Shown: positions 56,070-64,000, counted from the stretch's first letter. The stretch: DNA of 64,000 nt from Burkholderia sp. WSM2230 (GCF_000472445.1 NZ_AXAJ01000010.1:124001-188000); one strand, 5' to 3'. The notes: generated by a model from the sequence alone, not told the origin. Program-made: numbers and translations.

Positions 56070-57431
56070 ATGGCTCAACACAAAGTGTCGATTCCAGATA
56101 ACCGCATCGATGTCCGACAGGAAGTGGACGAGGCTCGCCTCGGCGGCTTCCACATCCGTCTCGGTATTCTGATCTCGCTGATCCTGCTGTTCGACGGCTA
56201 CGATCTGTACAACTCCGCCTATATCGTCCACTACGTAGCGGGGCCGTGGGACCTGTCGCAGGTGCGCATTGGCGTCCTGCTGTCCAGCGGACTTGCCGGC
56301 TTCGCCGCGGGTTCTGCCGTCAGTGGGTTGCTCGGCGATCGCTTCGGGCGTCGCAATGTCCTGCTGCTCGGTTGCTGGGGTTCCGGCGTGATGAGTCTCG
56401 CGATCGCGCTGTTCGCGCACAATCTCGTGTCGTATATCGCGCTGCGCGTGACGATGGGGCTCGCGCTGGGATTGCTGATGCCGCTCGCCGTCACCTACAT
56501 CAACGAGATTGCACCGACGCGTTCGTCGAACGTTTTCACGACGGTGTTCTTCTCGCTCGGCTGGGTGAGCGGCTCGTCGGCGGCGGGGCTCATTGCAGCG
56601 TGGCTTACGCCGCGCTACGGCTGGGAAAGCCTCTATTACGTCGGCGGCGTTGCGCTCGTGTTCGCGCTGGTGATCCAGATCTGGCTGCCCGAATCCCCGC
56701 GTTTTCTCGCCAACCGCGGCCGCTGGGACGAAGTGAAGTCGCTGCTTTACAAACTGCGCCCGGAACGCGCTGCGGCCTACGACGCAGGTCAGTTCGCCAC
56801 CGGCGGCGCACTTTCGCACAGGAGTCCGCTCGGCCTGCTGCTGTCGCAAGATTACCGGCTGCGCACGATCAGCTTCTGGGCTGCCGGTGCGTTGAGCCTC
56901 TTTTCGGCCTACGGGTTGTCGGGCTGGCTGCCAACGATCATGCTCAAACGCGGCGAGAATCTGTCGTCGAGCTTCGCATATGGCTCGTTGTTCGCCGGCA
57001 TGGCGGTGGCGGGTGGATTGATCACCGGCTTCATCGCCGACCGGGTTGGCGACCGGCGCCGGGTCATTGCGATGTCGTATGTGTTCGGCGCGGGGATGGT
57101 CGCCCTGCTGGCATGGGCGACCGACCGCACTACGACGCTCATTGCCGTCGCCGGTGCGGGCGCGTTCGTCGTCGGCACGCAGATCGTGCTCAATAACCTC
57201 GTTGCGGCCACATATCCTACCGAGATGCGCGGCACCGGCGTCGGCCTGTTCCTCGGCCTCTCGCGCATCGGCGCCATGCTGGGTCCGGCTGTGGCGGGCC
57301 TCCTGCAGCAGTGGTCGGGCGGTCCGGGCATTATGTTCGCGGCGATCGGCATGGCCGTGCTGACCGCCGCGGCATTGGTGCTGACCGTCGGCCCTTCGCA
57401 ACCTCATGTGATCGTGACCAACGCTCACTGA
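56070..57431 (+). CDS. MFS transporter, aromatic acid:H+ symporter (AAHS) family
   Basis: 453 residues, twelve helices. AAHS hallmarks: FDGYDLYNSAYIVHYVAGPW in helix 1 with the Asp-Gly-x-Asp motif, GLLGDRFGRRNVLL, and PTRSSNVFTTVFFSLGW. Related permeases import benzoates and hydroxybenzoates; here it suggests an aromatic-acid substrate. Starts 13 bp after the porin stop. Confidence 0.92.
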   Translation: MAQHKVSIPDNRIDVRQEVDEARLGGFHIRLGILISLILLFDGYDLYNSAYIVHYVAGPWDLSQVRIGVLLSSGLAGFAAGSAVSGLLGDRFGRRNVLLLGCWGSGVMSLAIALFAHNLVSYIALRVTMGLALGLLMPLAVTYINEIAPTRSSNVFTTVFFSLGWVSGSSAAGLIAAWLTPRYGWESLYYVGGVALVFALVIQIWLPESPRFLANRGRWDEVKSLLYKLRPERAAAYDAGQFATGGALSHRSPLGLLLSQDYRLRTISFWAAGALSLFSAYGLSGWLPTIMLKRGENLSSSFAYGSLFAGMAVAGGLITGFIADRVGDRRRVIAMSYVFGAGMVALLAWATDRTTTLIAVAGAGAFVVGTQIVLNNLVAATYPTEMRGTGVGLFLGLSRIGAMLGPAVAGLLQQWSGGPGIMFAAIGMAVLTAAALVLTVGPSQPHVIVTNAH

Positions 57432-57458
57432 ATTTCGCTTTTTTCCACGAGAACCGTT

Positions 57459-58448
57459 ATGTCCAGACTGTCCTTGAGCCTTGCTATCAGCGACTATGAC
57501 CACGTGCGCGATCTGGTGACCGGGCGCGTGCAGCCGGAAGGCATCGACCTCGTGCCTTCGGTATTGAACGTCGAAGAAATCTTTTATCGCACGACGCATT
57601 TCCAGGAATGGGACATTTCGGAAATGTCGTTCGGCAAGTATTCGTCGCTGCGTTCGCAAGGCGATGACCGGCTTGTCGGATTGCCGATATTTCCGTCGCG
57701 CTCGTTCCGGCAGTCGTCGCTTTATGTGCGCCGTGACGGTCCCATTCAGCATCCCGGCGACCTGCGGGGCAAGCGCATCGGCATTCCCGAATGGGCGCAA
57801 ACGGCCGCGATCTACTCGCGCGGCTGGATTGCCCATTCGCTCGGCATTCCGCTGTCGGAAATCGAATGGGTGCAAGGCGGCGTGAACCAGGCCGGGCGCA
57901 AGGAGAAGGTGAACGTGCACGTTCCCGAGGGCGTGTCGTATCGTCCGGAACCCGGGCATTCGCTGACGTCGCTGCTGCTCGACGGCAGGATCGATGCCAT
58001 TCTGAGTGCGCGCGCGCCGGAACCAGGCCAGGAACGCGCCGGTGAAATCGTGCGACTGTTTCCGCACTTTGCCGACGTCGAGCGTGATTATTTCGAAGCC
58101 ACGCGGATCTTTCCGATCATGCATCTGATCGTTCTGCGTCGTGAGACGTTCGAGCGCAATCGTTGGATTGCCGGCAATCTGCTCAAGGCGTTCGAAGAAG
58201 CCAAGCGCAACAGCCTTGAACGACTGAGCGACATCACCTGTTCGCACTTTCCGCTGCCGTGGATGCCGTCCCGTGTCGCCGATGCGCAGGCGCTCTTCGG
58301 CGCCGACATCTGGCCATACGGACTCGAGCCTAACCGCACGACACTCGAAGCGTTCCTCAGATTCGGTTACGAGCAGGGTGTGTGCCATCGGCTGCTGACG
58401 CCGGAGGAATTGTTCCCGGCCGAAACCCTCAGCACGGTGCGGGTGTGA
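57459..58448 (+). CDS. 4,5-Dihydroxyphthalate decarboxylase-family protein
   Basis: 329 residues, similar in length and layout to phthalate-pathway 4,5-dihydroxyphthalate decarboxylase: LSLAISDYDHVRDLVTGRVQ, DISEMSFGKYSSLRSQGDD, LRGKRIGIPEWAQTAA and the ending region FGADIWPYGLEPNRTTLEAF. No signal peptide although the fold resembles periplasmic binding proteins. Could decarboxylate the aromatic acid of cassette B. Confidence 0.85.
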   Translation: MSRLSLSLAISDYDHVRDLVTGRVQPEGIDLVPSVLNVEEIFYRTTHFQEWDISEMSFGKYSSLRSQGDDRLVGLPIFPSRSFRQSSLYVRRDGPIQHPGDLRGKRIGIPEWAQTAAIYSRGWIAHSLGIPLSEIEWVQGGVNQAGRKEKVNVHVPEGVSYRPEPGHSLTSLLLDGRIDAILSARAPEPGQERAGEIVRLFPHFADVERDYFEATRIFPIMHLIVLRRETFERNRWIAGNLLKAFEEAKRNSLERLSDITCSHFPLPWMPSRVADAQALFGADIWPYGLEPNRTTLEAFLRFGYEQGVCHRLLTPEELFPAETLSTVRV

Positions 58449-58495
58449 GCGCAACGGCAATCACGATGATCGCTTTATACGCAAGGATTTGACGG

Positions 58496-59416
58496 ATGAT
58501 TACGCTGAGCAGGACAGGGAGTTTTTTCGTCGGTGGGCGGCCCGTGACGGTAACGGGGCGCGCGCCATATCGCGTCACGTTGTCATCGACATCGAACCGG
58601 GACTTCAATCCGAACGGAACCTTCTGGATCGAGGCAGCGTACGTGCAGTATTTCTTGCAGGCTACACCACGGTATTCCGTGCCGCTCGTGCTGGTGCACG
58701 GCGGCGGTCTGACGGGGTCGATGTGGGAAGACACGCCTGACGGCAGGCCCGGCTGGCTTCAGCGCTTGCTCGAACAGGGCGTGTCTGTGTATGTCGTCGA
58801 CAACGTGGAACGCGGCCGCGCAGGCTTCTGCGCGCTGGAGGACGTATGGCCCGACCGGCCGCTGTCGCGAAGCGACGAAGAGTCCGCGGCGATCTATCGC
58901 TTCGGTTACGCCGGCCACCGTTTTCCGCTCGACGCGATGCAAAGTCTGTCGGCCCGAACCGTGCCGCGCTGGCCGACCACCATCGCGTTGCAACGGCAGG
59001 CGTTGATCGATGTCGTGAGGCGAATTGGCCCGTGCGTGTTGCTGGGTTTCAGCCAGGGCGGCGGCCTCGTATTTGACGCTGCCGATGCGACGCGCGATCT
59101 TACGCGTGCCTGCATTGCTCTGGAGCCGCACGGCATGCCCGCGTCGTTCGATGGCAGTTTGCCGGACACGCCGGCACTCGTCGTGTTCGGTGACTTCATC
59201 GAGGAAGACGAAGCATGGAGAATGCACGCTGCGCGTGCCAACACGTCGATCGTCGCGTGGAATGCTGCAGGCGGGCGATGTGAACGCCTTGATCTGCCGA
59301 GCCTCGGCATTCGCGGCAATACACACATGATGATGATGGACACCAATAGCGACGACGTGTTGCATGTCGTAATGGACTGGCTCGATGACTGTGCCGGGAT
59401 GCGTTTGCGCCGTTGA
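58496..59416 (+). CDS. Alpha/beta-hydrolase (esterase 713-like)
   Basis: 306 residues. Oxyanion VLVHGGGLTGSMWEDTPDGR, nucleophile elbow CVLLGFSQGGGLVFDAA with Ser, late His in RGNTHMMMMD; resembles the esterase 713-like group. No signal peptide. Last intact gene of cassette B; likely hydrolyses an ester or lactone in the pathway. Confidence 0.85.
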   Translation: MITLSRTGSFFVGGRPVTVTGRAPYRVTLSSTSNRDFNPNGTFWIEAAYVQYFLQATPRYSVPLVLVHGGGLTGSMWEDTPDGRPGWLQRLLEQGVSVYVVDNVERGRAGFCALEDVWPDRPLSRSDEESAAIYRFGYAGHRFPLDAMQSLSARTVPRWPTTIALQRQALIDVVRRIGPCVLLGFSQGGGLVFDAADATRDLTRACIALEPHGMPASFDGSLPDTPALVVFGDFIEEDEAWRMHAARANTSIVAWNAAGGRCERLDLPSLGIRGNTHMMMMDTNSDDVLHVVMDWLDDCAGMRLRR

Positions 59417-59481
59417 TCTTCGTCACCCGCTACCGGAGGGGACAACGTTCGGCATCCAGGAAGTAAACGCTCGCGAAATCT

Positions 59482-59688
59482 ATGACGAACGAAATCGATA
59501 AAATCGCTGACTGCTGGCGCGGGGCTGTTCCCAATGACCGCCTTGCGCATGTGTTACGAGACGCGTCGCGCGCTTTCACGCGAGCGCTACAGACACGTCT
59601 GAATCGGTACGACGTCCAGGTCGGGCATTGGCCTTTCCTGCGCGTGCTCTGGGAAACGGATGGCCTTACACAACGGGAACTTAGCGCG
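59482..59688 (+). pseudogene. marR-family regulator, N-terminal fragment
   Basis: About 69 residues of a MarR protein: RLAHVLRDASRAFTRALQTR, VQVGHWPFLRVLWETDGL, TQRELS. The recognition helix and wing are missing: after TQRELS the frame runs into hipA-type sequence (ARVPFLSAMSMT) and stops at 59772. Probably non-functional. Confidence 0.75.
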
Positions 59689-60166
59689 CGGGTTCCCTTT
59701 CTCTCGGCAATGTCGATGACAGTATCGCGGGACGGCCACGCGGCAGCTACCCCGAACTGGTTGATGCATTGACGTAACACGGTGCGAAGGCGCGAGCCGA
59801 TGCTGCACAGTTATATCGCCGCGAGATCTTCAACGTACTGATCTCAGATGTCGATGACCACTCGCGCAACCATGGTTTCCTCTGGGCCGGACGCGATGGA
59901 TGGGTATTGTCACCTGCCTATGATTTCAATTCCACACCAACCGACCTCAAGGCGCGCGTCCTCACGACTAACATCGATTTTCCTTGAGAATGCGACGGAG
60001 TTTTTCGGCCTGTCGCTGAAACAGGCTCGAGCCACGATCCGGGGTAGCGGATGTGACTCGGACGCGGCAGGCGGTTGTTCAGGAAGTCTGTCGCAGGCGC
60101 GCAGAGATCGCCCGCATGGCAAGTGCCTTCGAACACCACGATCTTGGTGCAGCATTGCGGTTGTGA
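59686..60166 (+). pseudogene. hipA-family kinase toxin, C-terminal remnant
   Basis: Pieces in three frames: VPFLSAMSMT, SYPELVDALT then an in-frame TAA (59775), ADAAQLYRREIFNVLISDVD, then DHSRNHGFLWAGRDGWVL, SPAYDFNSTPTDLKARVL ending at TGA, ENATEFFGLSLKQARATI in another frame and RRRAEIARMASAFEHHDL ending at TGA 60166. These are the HipA C-terminal kinase-core motifs (DDHxRNHGF, SPAYD). No hipB partner seen. Confidence 0.8.
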
Positions 60167-60345
60167 TGGTATCAAGGAGCGCGTTCGAACGAGCCTAACG
60201 GTATCAATGACGGTATCGCGCTCTCAATTCGTCCTGAGACAGCCGTGTTCGCGGTTCTTCAAACGAGGCGGGCGCTGATCCTCCGGTGTGTTCCGACAAC
60301 AGCCGTCAACTGCCGGTCATGATTTTCGGCATCGCTGACGGTATC
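60165..60345. repeat. GACGGTATC-type sites near the right end
   Basis: GATGGTATC (60165), AACGGTATC (60197), GACGGTATC (60209) and GACGGTATC (60337); 60197 and 60209 are 12 bp apart, as at the left end. Candidate arm-type integrase sites. The gap 60167-60401 has no gene. Confidence 0.5.
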
Positions 60346-60401
60346 GACGCCTCATGACCAGGCGGAAACACCATCCTCATAAGGCTCCAACTGTCTAGTT
60401 G

Positions 60402-60419
60402 ACAATCGAGTGGGAGTGA
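60402..60419 (+). repeat. Right attachment site (attR-like), orphan guaA 3' codons
   Basis: ACAATCGAGTGGGAGTGA encodes TIEWE-stop, like the guaA end, with synonymous changes ACG to ACA and ATT to ATC and a TGA stop. No guaA sequence precedes it. Confidence 0.65.
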
Positions 60420-60460
60420 AATCAGGCTGCTCTGCAGGTCTCTGCAGAGCAGCCTGATTT
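60419..60460. terminator. Strong terminator, probably the original guaA terminator
   Basis: 19-bp perfect stem 60419-60437 / 60442-60460 (arms begin AAATCAGGCTGC) with loop GTCT and further T. It begins within the TGA of the orphan guaA end. Confidence 0.85.
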
Positions 60461-60577
60461 TTGGATATTTCCCCATGAAATCAAGGTCTAATGTCCGCCA
60501 AACTGCCACCGTAAAAACCTTTGCAGAAGACGCACTATGAAGGCTCTTACGTTGTTAATTGCGACGACTTCGTAGGA

Positions 60578-60964
60578 TCAGCGAAGCCGCTTGTTCGCTA
60601 CATCGGGTGGAACGCATCGCCAGGTCGCAACGACCATGAGCGCAAACGCCACGTACATGAGAGTGAACGCCCAACCGGGCAGATCATAGTAGAGCAGGCG
60701 GCTCACCCAGCGCTGAGTGAAACCCTGTGTCTCTGGCTGGCCGGTGCGCAGCAAGTCCTCGATAACGGTCAACGGGCAGGCGATGCCCAGTACTGACAGC
60801 GTCGACACCAGCACAATCGCAATGAGATGTGCGATCCTGAACCGGCGCGCGCGTATCCATCTCCAACGGAGAACGGCGCCCGCCCAGATCGCGACGAGTC
60901 CACCCACAATGCCGAGCGCCACCAGCGCGTGCACTACCAGCACGAGATCGGCTAGCCAGATCAT
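60578..60964 (-). CDS. DUF2784-family membrane protein
   Basis: 128 residues from ATG 60964 (MIWLADLVLVVHALVALGIV). Three or four hydrophobic helices; GGLVAIWAGAVLRWRW, ACPLTVIEDLLR and RLLYYDLPGWAF match the DUF2784 pattern. Function unknown. Stands just outside the proposed right boundary of the island. Confidence 0.75.
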   Translation of the reverse strand: MIWLADLVLVVHALVALGIVGGLVAIWAGAVLRWRWIRARRFRIAHLIAIVLVSTLSVLGIACPLTVIEDLLRTGQPETQGFTQRWVSRLLYYDLPGWAFTLMYVAFALMVVATWRCVPPDVANKRLR

Positions 60965-61039
60965 GACATGATCAGATTGTTTCTCGCCGTCCGCGCAGTC
61001 CGGCTGACAGGGTAGGACGCGTTCGGCACCGTCCAGCAA

Positions 61040-61231
61040 TCAACCTTGCTGGGCGGCCCTTGAAGTCAACGGACCCGAAGAACGCGGCGCGACAGCTGGC
61101 ACGATCTCTTCCTCCACGAGCGCGCGCGCCATTCGCATGTACTCGTCCGCGCAGCCTTCCAGGCTTCCGTCCATTTGCCACAACTGGTGTGCGCGCTCGC
61201 GGATTCTTTCTGCCAACGTCAGCTCGTGCAT
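61040..61231 (-). CDS. Small DUF2934-like protein
   Basis: 63 residues: RIRERAHQLWQMDGSLEG and DEYMRMARALVEEE fit the DUF2934 pattern (helix, Gly turn, acidic-aromatic). Function unknown. Confidence 0.65.
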   Translation of the reverse strand: MHELTLAERIRERAHQLWQMDGSLEGCADEYMRMARALVEEEIVPAVAPRSSGPLTSRAAQQG

Positions 61232-61317
61232 GCGATCGTCTCCATCTGCAATGGATTGTTTGTGAGAGCGGCGTCAACGACCGCTTCTCGCGATTACCAG
61301 CGGGCTGGAAAGCGCGC

Positions 61318-61476
61318 TTAGTGCCTGCGCCGCATGACTTCCCAGCACTGGCGATGATCCATCTGCCTGAGATGCCGGCGGCGCATCAACTCACGCCGGT
61401 AATGACCGGCAATCAGCATGACGGCGGCGGTCAGTCCAAACAGACCTACTACGATCCCGGTCCACGGTTCGGTCAT
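61318..61476 (-). CDS. Small single-helix membrane protein
   Basis: 52 residues from ATG 61476 (MTEPWTGIVVGLFGLTAAVM) with GGAG six bases upstream. One membrane helix, then a basic tail (HYRRELMRRRHLRQ). No family recognised. Confidence 0.55.
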   Translation of the reverse strand: MTEPWTGIVVGLFGLTAAVMLIAGHYRRELMRRRHLRQMDHRQCWEVMRRRH

Positions 61477-61515
61477 GGGAGTCTCCTTGACTGCGAATCG
61501 ATCACGCAATACGCG

Positions 61516-61722
61516 TCATTCTCTGTCCGGCAGACGAGCGGCAGCACTGAGCAACAGGTGGCCGTCCTCGGTAATGAGCGGGCGTTGCTGGCCGGTTGCG
61601 AGTTGTTCCAGGGAGACGAGCTGTTGCTCCATGAGCGCTTCCAGATCCGCACGGTCAAGACTCAGCGGGTCGGGCGCATCCTTGAGCAGCATAAGGGTCG
61701 CGAATTCATGTGGACTTAGCAT
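61516..61722 (-). CDS. Small hypothetical protein
   Basis: 68 residues from ATG 61722 (MLSPHEFATLMLLKDAPDPL) with GGAG upstream; acidic, with LDRADLEALMEQQLVSLEQL and LITEDGHLLLSA, faintly like a one-winged-helix fragment. Not recognised. The gap 61723-61997 shows no gene. Confidence 0.55.
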   Translation of the reverse strand: MLSPHEFATLMLLKDAPDPLSLDRADLEALMEQQLVSLEQLATGQQRPLITEDGHLLLSAAARLPDRE

Positions 61723-61997
61723 CTCCGTCTCCTGGCTACGTTTTCTGTTTTCGCTGGGAACCTGATCCGTTGGCCTCGCTTTCGCGAGCAGGATCATTCG
61801 ACGACGGCGGCTGCGCAATGCCACCCTTCGTGCGGGGTGGTTTCTCATGCATGCCACGGCACCATGTTAATACCTGGACGTGGTGCAGATCAATATGTGG
61901 GAAAAGGCTTTTTTGCCCCCGGCGGAGCAGACGGTAGTCCGCTTCGGCCATCCCGCGTCAGACAGTGGCCGGGATCGGCGTCAGTTCCTTTTAGCTT

Positions 61998-62966
61998 TCA
62001 CTGTGACATACGGGAGCTTCGGTTCTTCCGTTCGCGCGGTGCGACGTCCGTTTCGACGGGCGTGAACGGTGCCTGAAATCGGGCGACCAGAAAGTCGATG
62101 AACGCGCGCGTGCGCGCTGTCTGATTTTTCTGTCGCGGGTAATAGACGAACAGGTCCGCAGACGGAAGAACGGTGTTTGGCAAGACGAGATCGAGTCGCC
62201 CGCTCTGCACGTATTTCGCCAGATCCCATTCGGACCGGATAAGGATTCCATGTCCCTCCAGTGCCCAGTGAAGCACGATGTCGCCGTCGTTGCTGGACAG
62301 CGCGCCTTTTACTTTGATGGCCTCGGTATGGTCGTTGACGATGTACCGCCAAACACCATATGCGTCGTCGTTTTGCCGGTGAATGATGCACCGATGTTCG
62401 GCCAGATCCTCCACTCGCTCCGGTGTTCCGTGCTTTTCCAGGTATTTGGGCGATGCGCAAAGGAACCGGCGATTGCTCATGATGCGCCGCGCGCTCAGAC
62501 GGCTGTCGGGTAACTCACCGAATCTTATCGCCATATCGAACGCGCCCGCGACCAGGTCGACGGGCCGGTCTGTTACTTCGAACTGAACTTCCACGCCTGG
62601 AAATCGCTTCGCGAACTCCGACACCAGAGGAGCAATGGTCGTCCGGCCGAATCCAAGCGTCGCGTTGATGCGCAGAAGGCCTTGCGGGTCACGCCTCGCT
62701 CCAGAAATTTCCTCCTCCATCTCGCGGACGTGTCCAACGATTTGCGAGGCATACCGGAGATACGTTTCACCTTCCGGGGTAAGACTCACGCTTCGAGTCG
62801 TGCGATTGACGAGGCGCACGCCCAGGCGCTGCTCGATGACGCCGAGTCGCTTCGTAGCAGCCGGCGGAGACAGATCAAGGGCTCGCGCTGCGCCGGACAG
62901 ACTGCGGAGCTTCGCAAGCAGAATGAAAAACTCGAAATCGGTCGCCGTTTGAGTTTCAGTATTCAC
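61998..62966 (-). CDS. LysR-family regulator, divergent from tarD
   Basis: 322 residues, GTG start at 62966. HTH LSGAARALDLSPPAATKRLG, then VNRTTRSVSLTPEG, CrgA/DmlR-type LysR subgroup that often controls tartrate or malate genes. The effector domain includes VTDRPVDLVAGAFDMAIRFG. Divergent by 118 bp from the enolase-superfamily gene, so probably its regulator. Confidence 0.9.
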   Translation of the reverse strand: MNTETQTATDFEFFILLAKLRSLSGAARALDLSPPAATKRLGVIEQRLGVRLVNRTTRSVSLTPEGETYLRYASQIVGHVREMEEEISGARRDPQGLLRINATLGFGRTTIAPLVSEFAKRFPGVEVQFEVTDRPVDLVAGAFDMAIRFGELPDSRLSARRIMSNRRFLCASPKYLEKHGTPERVEDLAEHRCIIHRQNDDAYGVWRYIVNDHTEAIKVKGALSSNDGDIVLHWALEGHGILIRSEWDLAKYVQSGRLDLVLPNTVLPSADLFVYYPRQKNQTARTRAFIDFLVARFQAPFTPVETDVAPRERKNRSSRMSQ

Positions 62967-63084
62967 CGAATTTGAAAAATGAATTGAATCGAAGTGCAGT
63001 GTAGCAGCGATTTTCGCAGTTAAGCTTCGCCCATATTGCAGCCTACCTGACGCAATACTTGTCCAAACTCTTGAGGCAGTCCGT

Positions 63085-64000
63085 GAGAATCGTTGAAATC
63101 CGCGAAAAGACCGTTCCTATCAGTTCTCCTATCCGCAACGCCTATATTGACTTCAGCAAGATGACGCTGAGTCTGGTCGCAGTCGTCACGGATGTGATCC
63201 GCGACGGCAAGCCGGTCGTAGGGTACGGCTTCAACTCGAATGGCCGCTACGGCCAGGGCAAGCTGATGCGTGAGCGCTTCATTCCGCGCATTCTCGAAGC
63301 CGATCCCGCAACACTCGTCAACGATGCCGGCGACAACCTCGATCCCCACAAGATCTGGGCGACGATGTTCACGAATGAAAAGCCCGGCGGTCACGGCGAG
63401 CGCTCTGTCGCGATCGGCACGATCGACATGGCGATCTGGGACGCAGTTGCGAAGATTGAAGGCAAGCCGCTGTTCCAGTTGCTTGCGGACCGTTACGGCA
63501 ATGGTCATCCAGACCGCAAGATCTTCGTGTATGCGGCGGGCGGCTATTACTATCCGGGTCAGGATCACGAGAAGCTCAAGGACGAAATGCGCAGCTATAT
63601 CGACCGTGGCTATACGGTCGTGAAAAAGAAAATTGGTGGTGCATCGCTCGACGAAGACTTGCGCCGCATCGACTCGATCCTGAGCGTGCTGCAAGACGGG
63701 CAGAAGCTCGCAGTCGATGCCAATGGCCGCTTCGATCTGGACACCGCAATCCAGTACGCGAAAGCACTGTCGCAATACGACCTGTTCTGGTACGAGGAAC
63801 CGGGCGATCCGCTCGATTTCGAACTGCAAGCTACGCTGCGCAACTATTACGACAAGCCGATGGCAACCGGTGAGGACCTGTTCTCGATGCAGGATGCCCG
63901 CAACCTGATCCGCTACGGCGGCATGCGCCCCGACCGCGACTGGCTGCAATTCGACTGCGCGTTGAGCTATGGCCTCGTTGAATACCTGCGCACGCTGGAT
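63085..64000 (+). CDS. tarD: D(-)-tartrate dehydratase-like enolase-superfamily protein (partial)
   Basis: 305 residues to the window edge; the gene continues. GTG start 63085 with GAGG six bases upstream. It strongly resembles D-tartrate dehydratase of Bradyrhizobium as I recall it: PISSPIRNAYIDFSKMTLSL, VGYGFNSNGRYGQG, NEKPGGHGERSVA. Enolase-superfamily residues: VVKKKIGG (KxK), LAVDANGRF (Asp), WYEEPGDP (Glu) and ATGEDL (Glu). Would make oxaloacetate from tartrate. Confidence 0.88.

Larger units (their letters stand above)
36156..60417. mobile_element. Putative decayed genomic island inserted in the 3' end of guaA
   Basis: Bounded by the repeat GAGTGGGAGT, inside the guaA 3' codons on the left and in an orphan Thr-Ile-Glu-Trp-Glu-stop copy on the right; both ends carry GACGGTAT-type sites. 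Content is accessory: pseudogenes (MFS, IS66, acyl-CoA ligase, marR, hipA) and two catabolic cassettes, in contrast to the core genes up to guaA. guaA 3' ends are known targets of tyrosine-recombinase islands. No integrase, relaxase or replication gene is visible, so it appears immobile. Size 24.3 kb. Boundary evidence is direct; the island interpretation is inference. Confidence 0.7.

Noticed and set aside
62967..63084. LysR operator search between the regulator and tarD
   Set aside because: Only GCGATTTTCGC (63007-63017) is palindromic and it is short; no clear T-N11-A site with good arms.

Overview
The window is a GC-rich chromosomal segment of a betaproteobacterium, most likely Paraburkholderia or Burkholderia. 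The basis is the gene order rpsB-tsf-pyrH-frr-uppS-cdsA-dxr-rseP-bamA-skp-lpxD-fabZ-lpxA-lpxB-rnhB, the ppsR/ppsA divergence, and the smpB / ratA-rnfH / guaB / guaA neighbourhood. No rRNA, tRNA, CRISPR array or prophage was seen.

Layout. 1-6.4 kb: 3' end of ligA, def, and the leftward operon map-glnD-RsuA/RluF-type pseudouridine synthase, the last with a very long repetitive N-terminus. 6.4-23.5 kb: the core operon for translation (S2, EF-Ts, RRF), UMP kinase, undecaprenyl-PP, CDP-diacylglycerol and isoprenoid synthesis, outer-membrane protein assembly (RseP, BamA, Skp) and lipid A synthesis. 23.6-36.2 kb: ppsR/ppsA, NfeD and stomatin proteins, smpB, ratA-rnfH, an EamA exporter, guaB and guaA.

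36.15-60.42 kb: accessory DNA that I interpret as a decayed genomic island in the 3' end of guaA. The last codons of guaA (Thr-Ile-Glu-Trp-Glu-stop) recur with synonymous differences at 60402-60419. They are followed directly by a 19-bp-stem terminator that looks like the original guaA terminator. GACGGTAT-type sites, paired at 12-bp spacing, occur near both ends. No integrase remains. The island carries two catabolic cassettes separated by IS66 and acyl-CoA ligase debris. Cassette A (37.0-47.9 kb) is a ten-gene leftward operon (symporter, carboxymuconolactone-decarboxylase-like protein, SDR, two COG3618 amidohydrolases, MFS permease, SMP-30 lactonase, orphan binding protein, two unusual alpha/beta-hydrolases) facing a LysR gene, with a well-formed LysR operator. 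Cassette B (49.7-59.4 kb) is an eight-gene rightward operon (cupin, DapA-type lyase, CMD-like protein, ornithine-cyclodeaminase homologue, porin, AAHS permease, 4,5-dihydroxyphthalate decarboxylase homologue, esterase). It is divergent from a MerR-type HTH / citrate-synthase fusion that has lost both catalytic histidines and is probably a sensor-regulator. The right end holds a truncated marR joined to a broken hipA.

60.4-64 kb: probably the chromosome beyond the island, with several very small genes and a LysR gene divergent from a D-tartrate dehydratase-like enolase-superfamily gene that runs off the end. Substrates of cassettes A and B are not known to me. The genes suggest an organic acid or lactone (A) and an aromatic or nitrogen-containing acid (B). 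These, together with the dead citrate-synthase regulator, are the best candidates for undescribed biology here.
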